Assembly: GCF_013328815.1 (NCBI RefSeq)
Contig: NZ_JABUHN010000002.1
Span: 124,001 to 188,000 of the forward strand
Length of the DNA stretch: 64,000 nucleotides
Source: Tabrizicola fusiformis
Lineage (GTDB): Bacteria; Pseudomonadota; Alphaproteobacteria; Rhodobacterales; Rhodobacteraceae
Direction: 5' to 3'
This document shows, piece after piece, positions 7,263 to 16,193 of the stretch (positions within the stretch are counted from its first letter, which is position 1; every line of letters starts with the position of its first letter). The translations under genes and the position numbers were made by a program. Below the pieces are notes generated by a model that ran no database searches, was not told the DNA's origin, and saw only the letters and a program-made list of their open reading frames with translations.

Positions 7263-10200
7263 CTACTCCAGTTCGACCAGCAGATCCTTCGCCTCGATCT
7301 GGCTGCCAGCCTGAACATGCAGCGCCTTGACCGTCGCGGCGCGGTCGGCGTGCAGGCCGGTTTCCATCTTCATCGCCTCGATGGTCAGCAGAAGGTCGCC
7401 CGCGTTGACCTTCTGGCCCACGGTCACCGCCACCGAAGCGACCGAGCCGGGCATCGGCGCGCCGATATGAGCGGGGTTGCCATCGGCGGCCTTCGGCCGT
7501 GCGGCGGTGCGGGCCTTGATCGCGCGGTTTGCCACGCGGATCACCCGGGGCTGGCCGTTCAGCTCGAAGAACACCTTCACCTCGCCGTCATCGGTGGTCT
7601 CGCCCACCGCCTGCAACCGCAGTTCCAGTGTCTTGCCGGGGTCGATTTCGGCCGTGATCTCTTCGCCCGGCTGCATTCCGTAAAAGAAGGTCCGCGTCGG
7701 CAGGGTCCGCACCGGGCCATAGGACTTGTGGCGGCCCATATAGTCGAGGAAGACCTTGGGATACATCAGATATCCGTTCAGATCCTCGTCATCCACCGGA
7801 TAGCCGTTCAGCTCGGCCGAAAGGCGCGCCCGCTCGCCTTCCAGATCGACCGGCGGCAGCGATTTGCCGGGCCGGTCTGCCAGCGGCGCCTCGCCTTTCA
7901 GCACCTTCTTCTGGATGCCGGCAGGCCAGCCGCCATGCGGCTGGCCAAGATTGCCCTTCATCATGTCCACGACCGAGTCCGGGAAGGCCACGTCATGGCC
8001 CGGGTCTTCGACCTGCGCCCGGGTCAGCCCCTGCGCCACCATCATCAGCGCCATATCGCCGACCACCTTGGACGAGGGGGTGACCTTCACGATGTCGCCG
8101 AACATCCGGTTGGCATCGGCATAGGCTTGCGCCACCTCGGGCCAACGCTCTTCCAGACCCAGCGAGCGCGCCTGCGCCTTGAGGTTGGTGAACTGGCCGC
8201 CGGGCATTTCGTGCAGGTAAACCTCGCTCGCCGGGGCCGGCAGGCCGGATTCAAAGGCGGCATATTGCGCGCGGACATGTTCCCAATAGTTGGAAATCTC
8301 GCGGATGGCGGCGATATCAAGGCCGGTATCGCGCTCGGTATGGCGCAGCGCCTCGACGATCGAGCCGAGGCAGGGCTGCGAGGTGCCGCCCGAAAACGCA
8401 TCCATCGCCGCATCCACCGCATCCACCCCGGCATCGCAGGCGGCCAGAATGGTGGCCGCCGCAGCACCCGAGGTGTCATGCGTATGGAAATGGATCGGCA
8501 GGCCGATTTCCTGTTTCAGCGCCTTGACCAGTTGCCGCGCGGCAGCGGGCTTCAACAGCCCCGCCATGTCCTTCAGCCCCAGCACATGGGCGCCGGCAGA
8601 CTTCAGCTCTTTCGCGCGCTCCACATAATATTTCAGGTCATACTTGGCGCGGGCCGGGTCCAGCATGTCGCCGGTATAGCAGATGGTGCCTTCGCAGACC
8701 TTGCCAGCCTCGACCACCGCATCCATGGCGACGCGCATGTTTTCCACCCAGTTCAGGCTGTCGAACACGCGGAACACATCCACCCCGGTTTTCGCGGCCT
8801 GCGCCACGAAAGCCTGCACCACATTGTCGGGGTAATTGGTATAGCCGACCCCGTTCGAGGCGCGCAGCAGCATCTGCGTCATCACATTGGGCATCGCCGC
8901 GCGCAGGTCGCGCAGCCGCTGCCACGGGCATTCCTGCAAGAAGCGGTAGGCCACGTCAAAGGTTGCCCCGCCCCAGCATTCGACGCTGAAAAGCTGCGGC
9001 AGGTTGGCGGCATAGGCGGGCGCCACGGTGATCATGTCGATCGACCGCATCCGCGTGGCCAAGAGGCTCTGGTGCCCGTCGCGCATGGTGGTGTCGGTGA
9101 TCAGCACCTTGGTCTGCGCCTTCATCCAGTCGGCCACCGCCTGCGGACCCTTCTGCTCCAGAAGGTTGCGGGTGCCCATCGCCGGTTCGGCGCGGGCCTT
9201 GGGCGGTTTCGGCGCCTTGGCCTCGGCATGGGGTTTCGGGCGGCCCGCCGTCTCGGGGTGCCCGTTCACCGTGATGTCGGCGATATAGGTCAGGATCTTG
9301 GTCGCCCGGTCGCGCCGCTTCTTGAAGGCAAAGAGGGCAGGGGTCGTGTCGATGAATTTGGTCGTATAGCTGTAGTCAAGGAAGGTCGGGTGCTTCAGCA
9401 GGTTGATGACGAATTCGATATTCGTCGCCACGCCGCGGATGCGGAACTCGCGCAGCGCCCGGTCCATCCGTGCAATCGCCTTTTCCGGCGTTTGGGCATG
9501 GGCCGTCACCTTGACCAGCAGGCTGTCGTAATAGCGGGTGATCACCCCGCCGGCATAAGCGGTGCCGCCATCCAGACGAATGCCGTTGCCGGTGGCGCTG
9601 CGATAGGCGGTCAGGCGGCCATAGTCGGGGATGAAATTGTTCAGCGGGTCTTCGGTCGTCACCCGGCATTGCACGGCATGGCCGTTCAGCCTGACCTCGG
9701 CCTGAGAGGCGACGCCGGTCGCTTCGGTCAGGGTCTTGCCTTCCTCGATCAGGATCTGGGCCTGCACGATGTCGATGCCGGTCACCTCTTCGGTTACGGT
9801 ATGTTCGACCTGCACGCGGGGGTTCACCTCGATGAAGTAGAACTTCTGGCTGTCCATATCCATCAGGAATTCGACGGTGCCGGCGCATTCGTAATCCACG
9901 TGCGCACAGATTTTCCGTGCCATTTCGCAGACTTCGGCACGCTGCTCCTCGGTCAGATAGGGGGCGGGGGCACGCTCGACCACCTTCTGGTTGCGGCGCT
10001 GCACGGTGCAGTCGCGCTCCCACAGGTGCCAGACATTGCCCTGCTTGTCGCCCAGGATCTGCACCTCGACATGGCGGGCGCGCAGGATCATCTTTTCAAG
10101 ATAACCTTCGCCATTGCCAAAGGCCGCCTCGGCTTCGCGCCGACCTTCGCGCACCTTGGCCTCAAGCTCGTCTTCGGACAGGATCGGGCGCATCCCGCGC

Positions 10201-10703
10201 CCGCCGCCGCCCCAGCTTGCCTTGAGCATCAAGGGATAGCCCACTTCGGCCGCCTGTTTCTTGACCAGCGCCATGTCGTCGCCCAGCACCTCGGTCGCGG
10301 GGATCACCGGCACGCCCGCCTCGATCGCCACCCGGCGGGCGCTGGCCTTGTCACCCAAGGCGCGCATGGTTTCGGCCCGCGGCCCGATGAAGGTGATGCC
10401 CGCCTGATCGCAGGCTTCGACGAAATCGGGGTTTTCCGACAGAAGACCATATCCGGGGTGGATCGCATCCGCCCCCGCCATCTTGGCCACACGGATGATC
10501 TCGGGGATCGAGAGATAGGCCCCCACCGGCGAAAGCCCCTGACCGATCAGATAGGCTTCATCCGCCTTGAAGCGGTGCAGCGACAGCTTGTCTTCCTCGG
10601 CATAGACGGCAACCGTCTTCTTGCCCATCTCATTGGCGGCGCGCATCACCCGGATGGCGATTTCGCCCCGGTTTGCGATCAGGATTTTCTTGAACTCGGT
10701 CAT
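7263..10703 (-). CDS. pyc: pyruvate carboxylase
   Basis: A 1146-residue single-chain pyruvate carboxylase, the anaplerotic enzyme making oxaloacetate from pyruvate, bicarbonate and ATP. Domains in order: biotin carboxylase (from FKKILIANRGEIAIRVMRA, ATP-grasp glycine loop WGGGGRGM, to about 455), carboxyltransferase TIM barrel (from VLITDTTMRDGHQSLLATRM near 535), the tetramerisation/conserved carboxylase region and the C-terminal biotinyl domain with EAMKMETG, biotin lysine about residue 1112. Length is that of the alpha4 type. ATG 10703 begins MTEFKKILIANRG, the usual N-terminus; upstream codons in frame are non-homologous. It diverges from a ProC-like gene. Confidence 0.97.
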   Translation of the reverse strand: MTEFKKILIANRGEIAIRVMRAANEMGKKTVAVYAEEDKLSLHRFKADEAYLIGQGLSPVGAYLSIPEIIRVAKMAGADAIHPGYGLLSENPDFVEACDQAGITFIGPRAETMRALGDKASARRVAIEAGVPVIPATEVLGDDMALVKKQAAEVGYPLMLKASWGGGGRGMRPILSEDELEAKVREGRREAEAAFGNGEGYLEKMILRARHVEVQILGDKQGNVWHLWERDCTVQRRNQKVVERAPAPYLTEEQRAEVCEMARKICAHVDYECAGTVEFLMDMDSQKFYFIEVNPRVQVEHTVTEEVTGIDIVQAQILIEEGKTLTEATGVASQAEVRLNGHAVQCRVTTEDPLNNFIPDYGRLTAYRSATGNGIRLDGGTAYAGGVITRYYDSLLVKVTAHAQTPEKAIARMDRALREFRIRGVATNIEFVINLLKHPTFLDYSYTTKFIDTTPALFAFKKRRDRATKILTYIADITVNGHPETAGRPKPHAEAKAPKPPKARAEPAMGTRNLLEQKGPQAVADWMKAQTKVLITDTTMRDGHQSLLATRMRSIDMITVAPAYAANLPQLFSVECWGGATFDVAYRFLQECPWQRLRDLRAAMPNVMTQMLLRASNGVGYTNYPDNVVQAFVAQAAKTGVDVFRVFDSLNWVENMRVAMDAVVEAGKVCEGTICYTGDMLDPARAKYDLKYYVERAKELKSAGAHVLGLKDMAGLLKPAAARQLVKALKQEIGLPIHFHTHDTSGAAAATILAACDAGVDAVDAAMDAFSGGTSQPCLGSIVEALRHTERDTGLDIAAIREISNYWEHVRAQYAAFESGLPAPASEVYLHEMPGGQFTNLKAQARSLGLEERWPEVAQAYADANRMFGDIVKVTPSSKVVGDMALMMVAQGLTRAQVEDPGHDVAFPDSVVDMMKGNLGQPHGGWPAGIQKKVLKGEAPLADRPGKSLPPVDLEGERARLSAELNGYPVDDEDLNGYLMYPKVFLDYMGRHKSYGPVRTLPTRTFFYGMQPGEEITAEIDPGKTLELRLQAVGETTDDGEVKVFFELNGQPRVIRVANRAIKARTAARPKAADGNPAHIGAPMPGSVASVAVTVGQKVNAGDLLLTIEAMKMETGLHADRAATVKALHVQAGSQIEAKDLLVELE

Positions 10704-10807
10704 CGGCAGCACTCCGGGCAGGCAATTGGGCGGGGGGGTTGCGCAAACTGCGGTCACTCTACGGTCGCTGCGGTGCAGCGCAAGGGCGCGCTGTCACGAA
10801 ACTGCAA

Positions 10808-10848
10808 AGTTTGCGAAATATGCAGGGCAGGGTTTGCAAGTGCAAATT
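10808..10848. promoter_or_regulatory. TTTGC/GCAAA half-site cluster upstream of pyc
   Basis: The divergent pyc/proC-like gap (10704-10905) contains GCAAAGTTTGCGAAAT and GTTTGCAAGTGCAAAT within 45 bp. Repeated TTTGC half-sites resemble those bound by RamB/ScfR-type regulators of acetate and short-chain acyl metabolism in alphaproteobacteria. Assignment is inference. Confidence 0.35.
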
Positions 10849-10905
10849 GTGCTGCCCGGCTTGCACCCGACTTGCCTTGCCGTCACCCGATCCCTAGGCT
10901 TGGGC

Positions 10906-11724
10906 ATGGGCATTGCATCCGGTTCCGATCCTGCAAAATCGCGTCTTGGCATTCTTGGCGGCACCGGCTGGCTGGGGCAGGGGCTTGGCCTGAACCTGTT
11001 GCGCAAGGGGCTTTGGCCGGCGGCCGATCTGGTGATCCTGAACCGCTCGGGCAAGGCGGGGGGCTATGAGGCGCATCCGGGCGTGATCATGGCGCGCGAC
11101 ATGGCCGAGTTGCAGGCGCTGTGCGACACCATCGTCCTGTCGGTCCGGCCCGAGGATTTCCCGGTGCCGGGGTTTGCGCCGGGAAATCGGCTGCTGATCT
11201 CGTTCATGGCTGCGGTTCCGATGGACCGTCTGGTCGCGTTGGCGCCCGAGGCAAGGATCGTGCGCGCGATGCCCAATGGCGGGGCGACCACCGGCACCTC
11301 CTATACGCCGTGGTTTGCCGAGGGGCTGGCGGCGGCGGATGTCGCGCTGACCCGGCGCATTCTGGCGGCGATGGGCGGCGAGGACCGGGTGGAAAGTGAA
11401 GACCATCTCGACATCCTCACCGCCTTCTCCGGCTCGGGCCCGGCCTATCCGGCGCTGATGGCACGCAGTCTGCTGGCGCAGGCGCTGGCCTTTGGCTTGC
11501 CGCAGCCCATTGCCGAGCGTGCGGTGGCGGCGGTGGTTTGTGGATCGGCGGCCGGGTTGCAGGTGGAGCAGGCCGAGGAGGTGATTGCGGCGATGATGTC
11601 CTATCGCGGCATTACCGCTGCCGGATTGCAGGCGGCGCAGGATGCGGGATTTGAGGCGGCACTCGCGGCGGCCATGACCGCTGCCGTCGCCCGCGCTCGC
11701 GCGATGGGCCGCGATGAGGTATGA
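10906..11724 (+). CDS. pyrroline-5-carboxylate reductase-like protein
   Basis: A 272-residue NAD(P)-dependent reductase of the ProC type. It begins with a Rossmann dinucleotide loop (LGILGGTGWLGQGL), has VRAMPNGGATTGTS in the position of the ProC signature around residue 115, and a helical C-terminal dimerisation domain with the conserved FSGSGPAY segment. The usual reaction is the last step of proline synthesis, but the glycine loop GGTGWLG is less typical than GxGxMG, so it may be a paralogue. ATG 10906 gives the normal N-terminus; the frame is open further upstream into the intergenic region. Confidence 0.8.
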   Translation: MGIASGSDPAKSRLGILGGTGWLGQGLGLNLLRKGLWPAADLVILNRSGKAGGYEAHPGVIMARDMAELQALCDTIVLSVRPEDFPVPGFAPGNRLLISFMAAVPMDRLVALAPEARIVRAMPNGGATTGTSYTPWFAEGLAAADVALTRRILAAMGGEDRVESEDHLDILTAFSGSGPAYPALMARSLLAQALAFGLPQPIAERAVAAVVCGSAAGLQVEQAEEVIAAMMSYRGITAAGLQAAQDAGFEAALAAAMTAAVARARAMGRDEV

Positions 11725-11798
11725 AGCCGCCGGATGGTTCGGGCCGCAAACGCAGAACATTCCTTGAACATACGCCGTTGCGGCGCTAGATTCATCCA

Positions 11799-14459
11799 AT
11801 GAACTCTTGGGACGAATCCGAAGCTTTTGCGGCCGCCGCCATACCGCTGTCGCAACTTGCGCTGGGGGCCCGCGCCCCGCGTGAGGCCGACACGCGCTAT
11901 CTCGACGATCTGAACCCCGCGCAACGCGCCGCGGTTCTGGCGCTGGATGGCCCGGTCCTGATGCTGGCCGGGGCGGGCACCGGCAAGACCAAGGCGCTGA
12001 CCTCGCGCATCGTGCATCTGTTGCGGACGGGGCGGGCGCGTCCGAATGAAATCCTGTCGGTGACCTTCACCAACAAGGCCGCACGCGAGATGAAAAATCG
12101 CGTCGGCGGCCTTCTGGGCGAGGTGGTCGAAGGGATGCCATGGCTGGGCACCTTCCACTCGCTTTCGGTGAAAATCCTGCGCCGCCATGCCGAACTGGTC
12201 GGGCTCAAATCGAACTTCACCATTCTGGATACCGATGATCAGTTGCGGTTGCTCAAGCAACTGGTGCAGGCCGCCAATATCGACGACAAACGCTGGCCGC
12301 CGCGCCTCTTGGCCGGGATCATCGACGGCTGGAAGAACCGCGCGCTGACGCCCGACCGCGTGCCCGCGTCTGAGGCTTCGGCCTTCAACAACCGCGGGAC
12401 CGAGCTTTATGAACAGTATCAGGAGCGTCTGCGCAGCCTGAACGCCACCGATTTCGGCGACCTTCTGTTGCATTGCGTGGCGATCTTCCAGAAGCACCCC
12501 GATGTGCTGGCGCAATATCAGCGCTGGTTCCGCTATATTCTGGTGGACGAGTATCAGGATACCAACGTCTGCCAATATCTCTGGCTGCGGCTTCTGGCGC
12601 AGGCGCATAAGAACATCTGCTGCGTCGGCGACGACGATCAGTCGATCTATGGCTGGCGCGGCGCCGAGGTGGGCAACATCCTGCGCTTCGAGAAGGATTT
12701 TCCGGGCGCGCAGGTGATCCGGCTGGAACAGAACTACCGCTCCACCCCGCATATTCTCGCGGCGGCTTCGGGTATTATCGCCCGCAATGAGGGGCGGCTG
12801 GGCAAGACGCTCTGGACCGAGGCTGAGACAGGCGAGAAGGTCCAACTGAACAGCGCTTGGGATGGTGAGGAAGAGGCACGGTCAATCGGGGAAAAGATCG
12901 AAGACCATAGGTGTGGCCGTTCGGCGGAAGCGAAGAGAAGGTATAATCCGAGGTTAGCCAGCTTTCAGCAAGAGCTTGATAGAAGAGCAAAAGCGGGTCT
13001 CGGCCCGATAGATGAACAGGGCTATATTCGAGATGCGTTCGAAACCGGAAATGTTTATCGAGATTTAAAGACTTATAATCTCATTCTGAACCTTCTGAAG
13101 GATGACAAGGGCGGCTCAGGCAATATGCTTGGCGCTCTGCGTGGTTATCCTGTCAATGCGTTTTCTTTGAATGAAATCGCCATCCTCGTGCGCGCCTCCC
13201 ATCAGATGCGGGCGTTTGAGGACCGTTTTCTGACCATCGGCCTGCCTTATCGTGTGATCGGCGGGCCGCGGTTCTATGAACGGCAGGAAATCCGCGATGC
13301 GATGGCCTATTTCCGGCTGGCCGTCAGCCCCGACGACGATCTGGCTTTTGAGCGGGTGGTGAACCTGCCCAAGCGGGGACTGGGGGAGAAGGCGCAGCAG
13401 GACATCCAGCGCGCCGCGCGGGCGGCAGAGGTGCCCCTTCTGGGCGGCGCGCGGGCGCTTCTGGCGCAGGGCGGCATCGGCGGCAAGGGGGCGGGGCAGT
13501 TGCGCGCCTTTGTCGAAGGCATCGACCGCTGGCATACCGCAATCACGCAAACGCGCGCCACCCAGCCCGAAGACAGTCTGGTCGAGCCGCTCTTGCCCGA
13601 CACGCCGCAGGGTGGTCTGGACCATGTGCGGCTGGCCGAGGTGATCCTTGAGGAATCCGGCTATACCGCGATGTGGCAGAACGACAAGACGCCCGAAGCG
13701 CCGGGGCGGCTGGAGAACCTCAAGGAACTGGTCAAAGCGCTGGAGCAGTTCGACAGCCTGCAAGGCTTTCTCGAACATGTCGCGCTGATTATGGACAATG
13801 ACAGTGAGGCGGCCGAAGAAAAGGTCACCCTGATGACGTTGCACGCGGCCAAGGGTCTGGAATTCCCCGTGGTTTTCCTGCCGGGGTGGGAGGATGGCCT
13901 GTTTCCCAGCCAGCGCAGCATGGACGAAAGTGGCCAGAAGGGCATCGAAGAGGAACGCCGTCTGGCCTATGTCGGCATCACCCGCGCCGAAGAGCTTTGC
14001 ACGATTTCCTTCGCCTCGAACCGCCGGGTCTATGGCCAGTGGCAAAGCCAGCTTCCCAGCCGTTTCATCGACGAATTGCCGCGTGAGCATGTCGAGGTGC
14101 TGACGGTGCCTGGCCTGATGGGTGGCGGTTATGGCGCGGCGGCCCCGGCCTTTGGCGGGCTGGAAGACCGGGTGGCCAAGGCCGATGTCTACAATTCCCC
14201 CGGCTGGCGGCGCATGTCGGAACGAAACACGGCCCGCCCGGTGTCGCAGCCGCGTGAGGCCCGGCATATGACGATAGATGCCACGGCGGTCAGCGCCTAT
14301 GTCATCGGTGACCGCGTGTTCCACCAGAAATTCGGCTATGGCGAGATCATGGGGATCGAGGGCGACAAACTCGAGATCGAGTTTGACCATGCCGGGACCA
14401 AGAACATCGTCGCCCGCTGGGTGGTGCCCGCGCATCAGGTGGATGATGTGCCTTTCTAG
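11799..14459 (+). CDS. uvrD: UvrD/PcrA-type DNA helicase with insertion
   Basis: An 886-residue superfamily 1A 3'-5' helicase for nucleotide excision and mismatch repair. Motif I AGAGTGKTKAL is near residue 55, motif Ia TFTNKAAREM, motif II VDEYQDTN, motif III GDDDQSIYGWRGA, motif IV QNYRS, motif V VTLMTLHAAKGLEF and motif VI YVGITRAEE; a basic C-terminal extension ends in a Tudor-like domain (DRVFHQKFGYGEIMGIEGDKLEIEF). Between residues about 370 and 454 there is an extra segment of about 85 residues not expected in UvrD, described separately. All helicase motifs flanking it are intact, so the protein is probably functional. Confidence 0.92.
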   Translation: MNSWDESEAFAAAAIPLSQLALGARAPREADTRYLDDLNPAQRAAVLALDGPVLMLAGAGTGKTKALTSRIVHLLRTGRARPNEILSVTFTNKAAREMKNRVGGLLGEVVEGMPWLGTFHSLSVKILRRHAELVGLKSNFTILDTDDQLRLLKQLVQAANIDDKRWPPRLLAGIIDGWKNRALTPDRVPASEASAFNNRGTELYEQYQERLRSLNATDFGDLLLHCVAIFQKHPDVLAQYQRWFRYILVDEYQDTNVCQYLWLRLLAQAHKNICCVGDDDQSIYGWRGAEVGNILRFEKDFPGAQVIRLEQNYRSTPHILAAASGIIARNEGRLGKTLWTEAETGEKVQLNSAWDGEEEARSIGEKIEDHRCGRSAEAKRRYNPRLASFQQELDRRAKAGLGPIDEQGYIRDAFETGNVYRDLKTYNLILNLLKDDKGGSGNMLGALRGYPVNAFSLNEIAILVRASHQMRAFEDRFLTIGLPYRVIGGPRFYERQEIRDAMAYFRLAVSPDDDLAFERVVNLPKRGLGEKAQQDIQRAARAAEVPLLGGARALLAQGGIGGKGAGQLRAFVEGIDRWHTAITQTRATQPEDSLVEPLLPDTPQGGLDHVRLAEVILEESGYTAMWQNDKTPEAPGRLENLKELVKALEQFDSLQGFLEHVALIMDNDSEAAEEKVTLMTLHAAKGLEFPVVFLPGWEDGLFPSQRSMDESGQKGIEEERRLAYVGITRAEELCTISFASNRRVYGQWQSQLPSRFIDELPREHVEVLTVPGLMGGGYGAAAPAFGGLEDRVAKADVYNSPGWRRMSERNTARPVSQPREARHMTIDATAVSAYVIGDRVFHQKFGYGEIMGIEGDKLEIEFDHAGTKNIVARWVVPAHQVDDVPF
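12906..13160 (+). other. AT-richer in-frame insertion inside uvrD
   Basis: About 255 bp coding for residues 370-454. Normal relatives go from EEARSIGEKIE almost directly to LNEIAILVRAS. Here a lysine/arginine- and asparagine-rich stretch intervenes (NPRLASFQQELDRR ... TYNLILNLLKDDKGG). A hand count gives 116 G+C in 240 bases for 12901-13140 (48%), against 40 of 60 (67%) for 13321-13380. No stop, frameshift, clear terminal repeat or target duplication was found. It is not an intein (too short, no splicing motifs). Confidence 0.65.
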
Positions 14460-14525
14460 GCGGTTTTAGGCGGTTCTTAAACTCTGGCGCCTAGCCTTGG
14501 GGGGAATCATTGCCGAGTGCCCGCC

Positions 14526-15113
14526 ATGCATGGTCTTTTCAACCGCGCCATCCAGTGTTTTCTGCGGGATACCTATGGTCCGGCGCTGTGGCTCGCGGTC
14601 ACGCGCCGGGCGCAACTGGGGTTTGAGGGGTTTGAAACCATGCTGACCTATGACCCGTCGCTGACAGAGGCGGTCCTTGCCGCCGCCGCGACCGAGCTGA
14701 ACCGCCCGCGCGATACGGTGCTTGAGGATCTGGGCACCTATCTGGTCTCGCATCCCAATGTCGAGGCGTTGCGGCGGCTGCTGCGGTTCGGCGGCGCCAG
14801 CTTTGTCGATTTTCTCTATTCGCTGGAAGACCTTCCTGACCGCGCCCGGCTGGCGCTGCCGGAGCTGGAACTGCCCGCGCTGGAATTTGCCGATCTGGGA
14901 GAGGGGCATTTTCGGCTGCGCTGCCGGGGCCATGTCCGTGGTATCGGCCATGTGGTCGTGGGGCTCTTGCGGGCGATGGCCGATGATTACGGCGCGCTGG
15001 TGCTGCTGGATCATGCCGGTTCCGATTCCGGGGGGGAGGTGGTGACCATCGACCTGCTGGATCACAGCCATGCCAGCGGGCGCCGCTTTCACCTGTCGGC
15101 CGACCTGGGATGA
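14526..15113 (+). CDS. H-NOX (heme NO-binding)-like protein lacking the heme-ligand His
   Basis: A 195-residue stand-alone H-NOX-type protein. The start MHGLFNRAIQ at ATG 14526 is the family N-terminus, and the core HPNVEALRRLLRFGGASFVDFL and SLEDLPDRARLALPELELP match the region around the heme. In relatives the proximal histidine lies just before the xxVRxxxP segment; here that position is Pro104. The YxSxR motif that binds heme propionates reads RGHVR (134-138), so Tyr and Ser are also absent. It therefore may not bind heme in the usual way. Its stop overlaps the start of an HNOBA-GGDEF gene (ATGA), the usual partner. Confidence 0.82.
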   Translation: MHGLFNRAIQCFLRDTYGPALWLAVTRRAQLGFEGFETMLTYDPSLTEAVLAAAATELNRPRDTVLEDLGTYLVSHPNVEALRRLLRFGGASFVDFLYSLEDLPDRARLALPELELPALEFADLGEGHFRLRCRGHVRGIGHVVVGLLRAMADDYGALVLLDHAGSDSGGEVVTIDLLDHSHASGRRFHLSADLG

Positions 15114-16135
15114 GGGCGCCGGGCCCCGATATCGGCCTCGGCCCCGAGGCGCTGGACCGGCTGATGCCGCTGCATCTGGCCTGCGATGCGCGCGGGCATG
15201 TGGTCTCGGTCGGCCCGACTTTGGCCAAGCTTTCCGGGCGCCGCCGCCTGATCGGCGCGCAGGTGCAGGAGATTCTGGCGCTGCGCCGCCCCGCCGCCCC
15301 CGCCACGGTCGAGGCGCTGCGCCTGCGTGCGGGCACGCTGGCACTGGCGCTGGCGACCGATCCGGCGGTCACCTTCCGCGGTCTTGCAGTGCCTTCGGCG
15401 GGGGGCGGGCTGTTCCTGAACCTGTCCTTCGGCATCGGCGTGACCGAGGCCGTCCGCCGCCACAGCCTGACGGTGGAGGATTTTGCCGCCACCGACCTGA
15501 CCGTCGAAATGCTCTATCTTGTTGAGGCGAAATCGGCCGTCATGGATGAATTGCGCAGCCTGAACCAGCGTTTGCAGGGCGCGCGCGAAGCGGCCGAGGA
15601 ACGGGCGCTGACCGATCAGTTGACGGGCCTGCGCAACCGCCGCGCGCTTGATTTGCAGATGAAGGCGCTGATAGGGCAGGGTATGGTCTTTGGCCTGATG
15701 CATATCGACCTCGATTTCTTCAAGCAGGTCAATGACACCCACGGCCATGCCGCAGGCGACCATGTGCTGCGGGAGGTGGCTCGCGTGCTGCGCGAGGAGA
15801 CCCGCGCCTCGGATCTTGCTGCACGGGTGGGCGGGGATGAATTTGTTCTGGTCTTCCCCGGCCTTGCCGATGCGGCGCGGCTGGTCCGCATTGCCCGCCG
15901 CATCATCGCGCGACTGAGCCGCCCGATTGACTATGAGGGCCGTGCCTGCCGGATTTCGGCCTCGATCGGTGTCACGCTGTCGGCCTATTACGACCGGCCC
16001 GAGGCGGAGCGGATGCTGTTTGACGCCGATGCCGCGCTTTATGCCAGCAAACGCGCGGGCCGGGCGCAGGTGCAGCTTTTCACCCGGTCCGATGGCGACA
16101 CCGATGGCGCTCTGGCCGGGCGCGATATCGCCTGA
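15110..16135 (+). CDS. HNOBA-GGDEF diguanylate cyclase
   Basis: A 341-residue cytoplasmic diguanylate cyclase making cyclic di-GMP. Residues 1-135 form an H-NOX-associated (HNOBA) sensor domain, followed by a signalling helix (YLVEAKSAVMDELRSLNQRL) and a GGDEF domain starting at LTDQLTGLRNRRAL. The active site VGGDEFVLVF is intact and preceded by the inhibitory I-site RASD at the right spacing (RxxD-x5-GGDEF), so activity with product feedback is expected. It is translationally coupled to the H-NOX-like gene, which presumably controls it. Confidence 0.9.
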   Translation: MRAPGPDIGLGPEALDRLMPLHLACDARGHVVSVGPTLAKLSGRRRLIGAQVQEILALRRPAAPATVEALRLRAGTLALALATDPAVTFRGLAVPSAGGGLFLNLSFGIGVTEAVRRHSLTVEDFAATDLTVEMLYLVEAKSAVMDELRSLNQRLQGAREAAEERALTDQLTGLRNRRALDLQMKALIGQGMVFGLMHIDLDFFKQVNDTHGHAAGDHVLREVARVLREETRASDLAARVGGDEFVLVFPGLADAARLVRIARRIIARLSRPIDYEGRACRISASIGVTLSAYYDRPEAERMLFDADAALYASKRAGRAQVQLFTRSDGDTDGALAGRDIA

Positions 16136-16193
16136 TCCCGGCGCCCTTTTCCTTGTGGATGCGCGGGGGGCGGAGGGATGGCCAATCCGTGCC

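Noticed and set aside
7233-11069. Very long open frame opposite pyc
   Set aside because: It is the antisense shadow of a clearly homologous pyruvate carboxylase; the translation is low-complexity and recognisable as nothing.
12906-13160. Intein in uvrD
   Set aside because: Inserted part is only about 85 residues, with no intein splice motifs (N-terminal Cys/Ser block, terminal HN).
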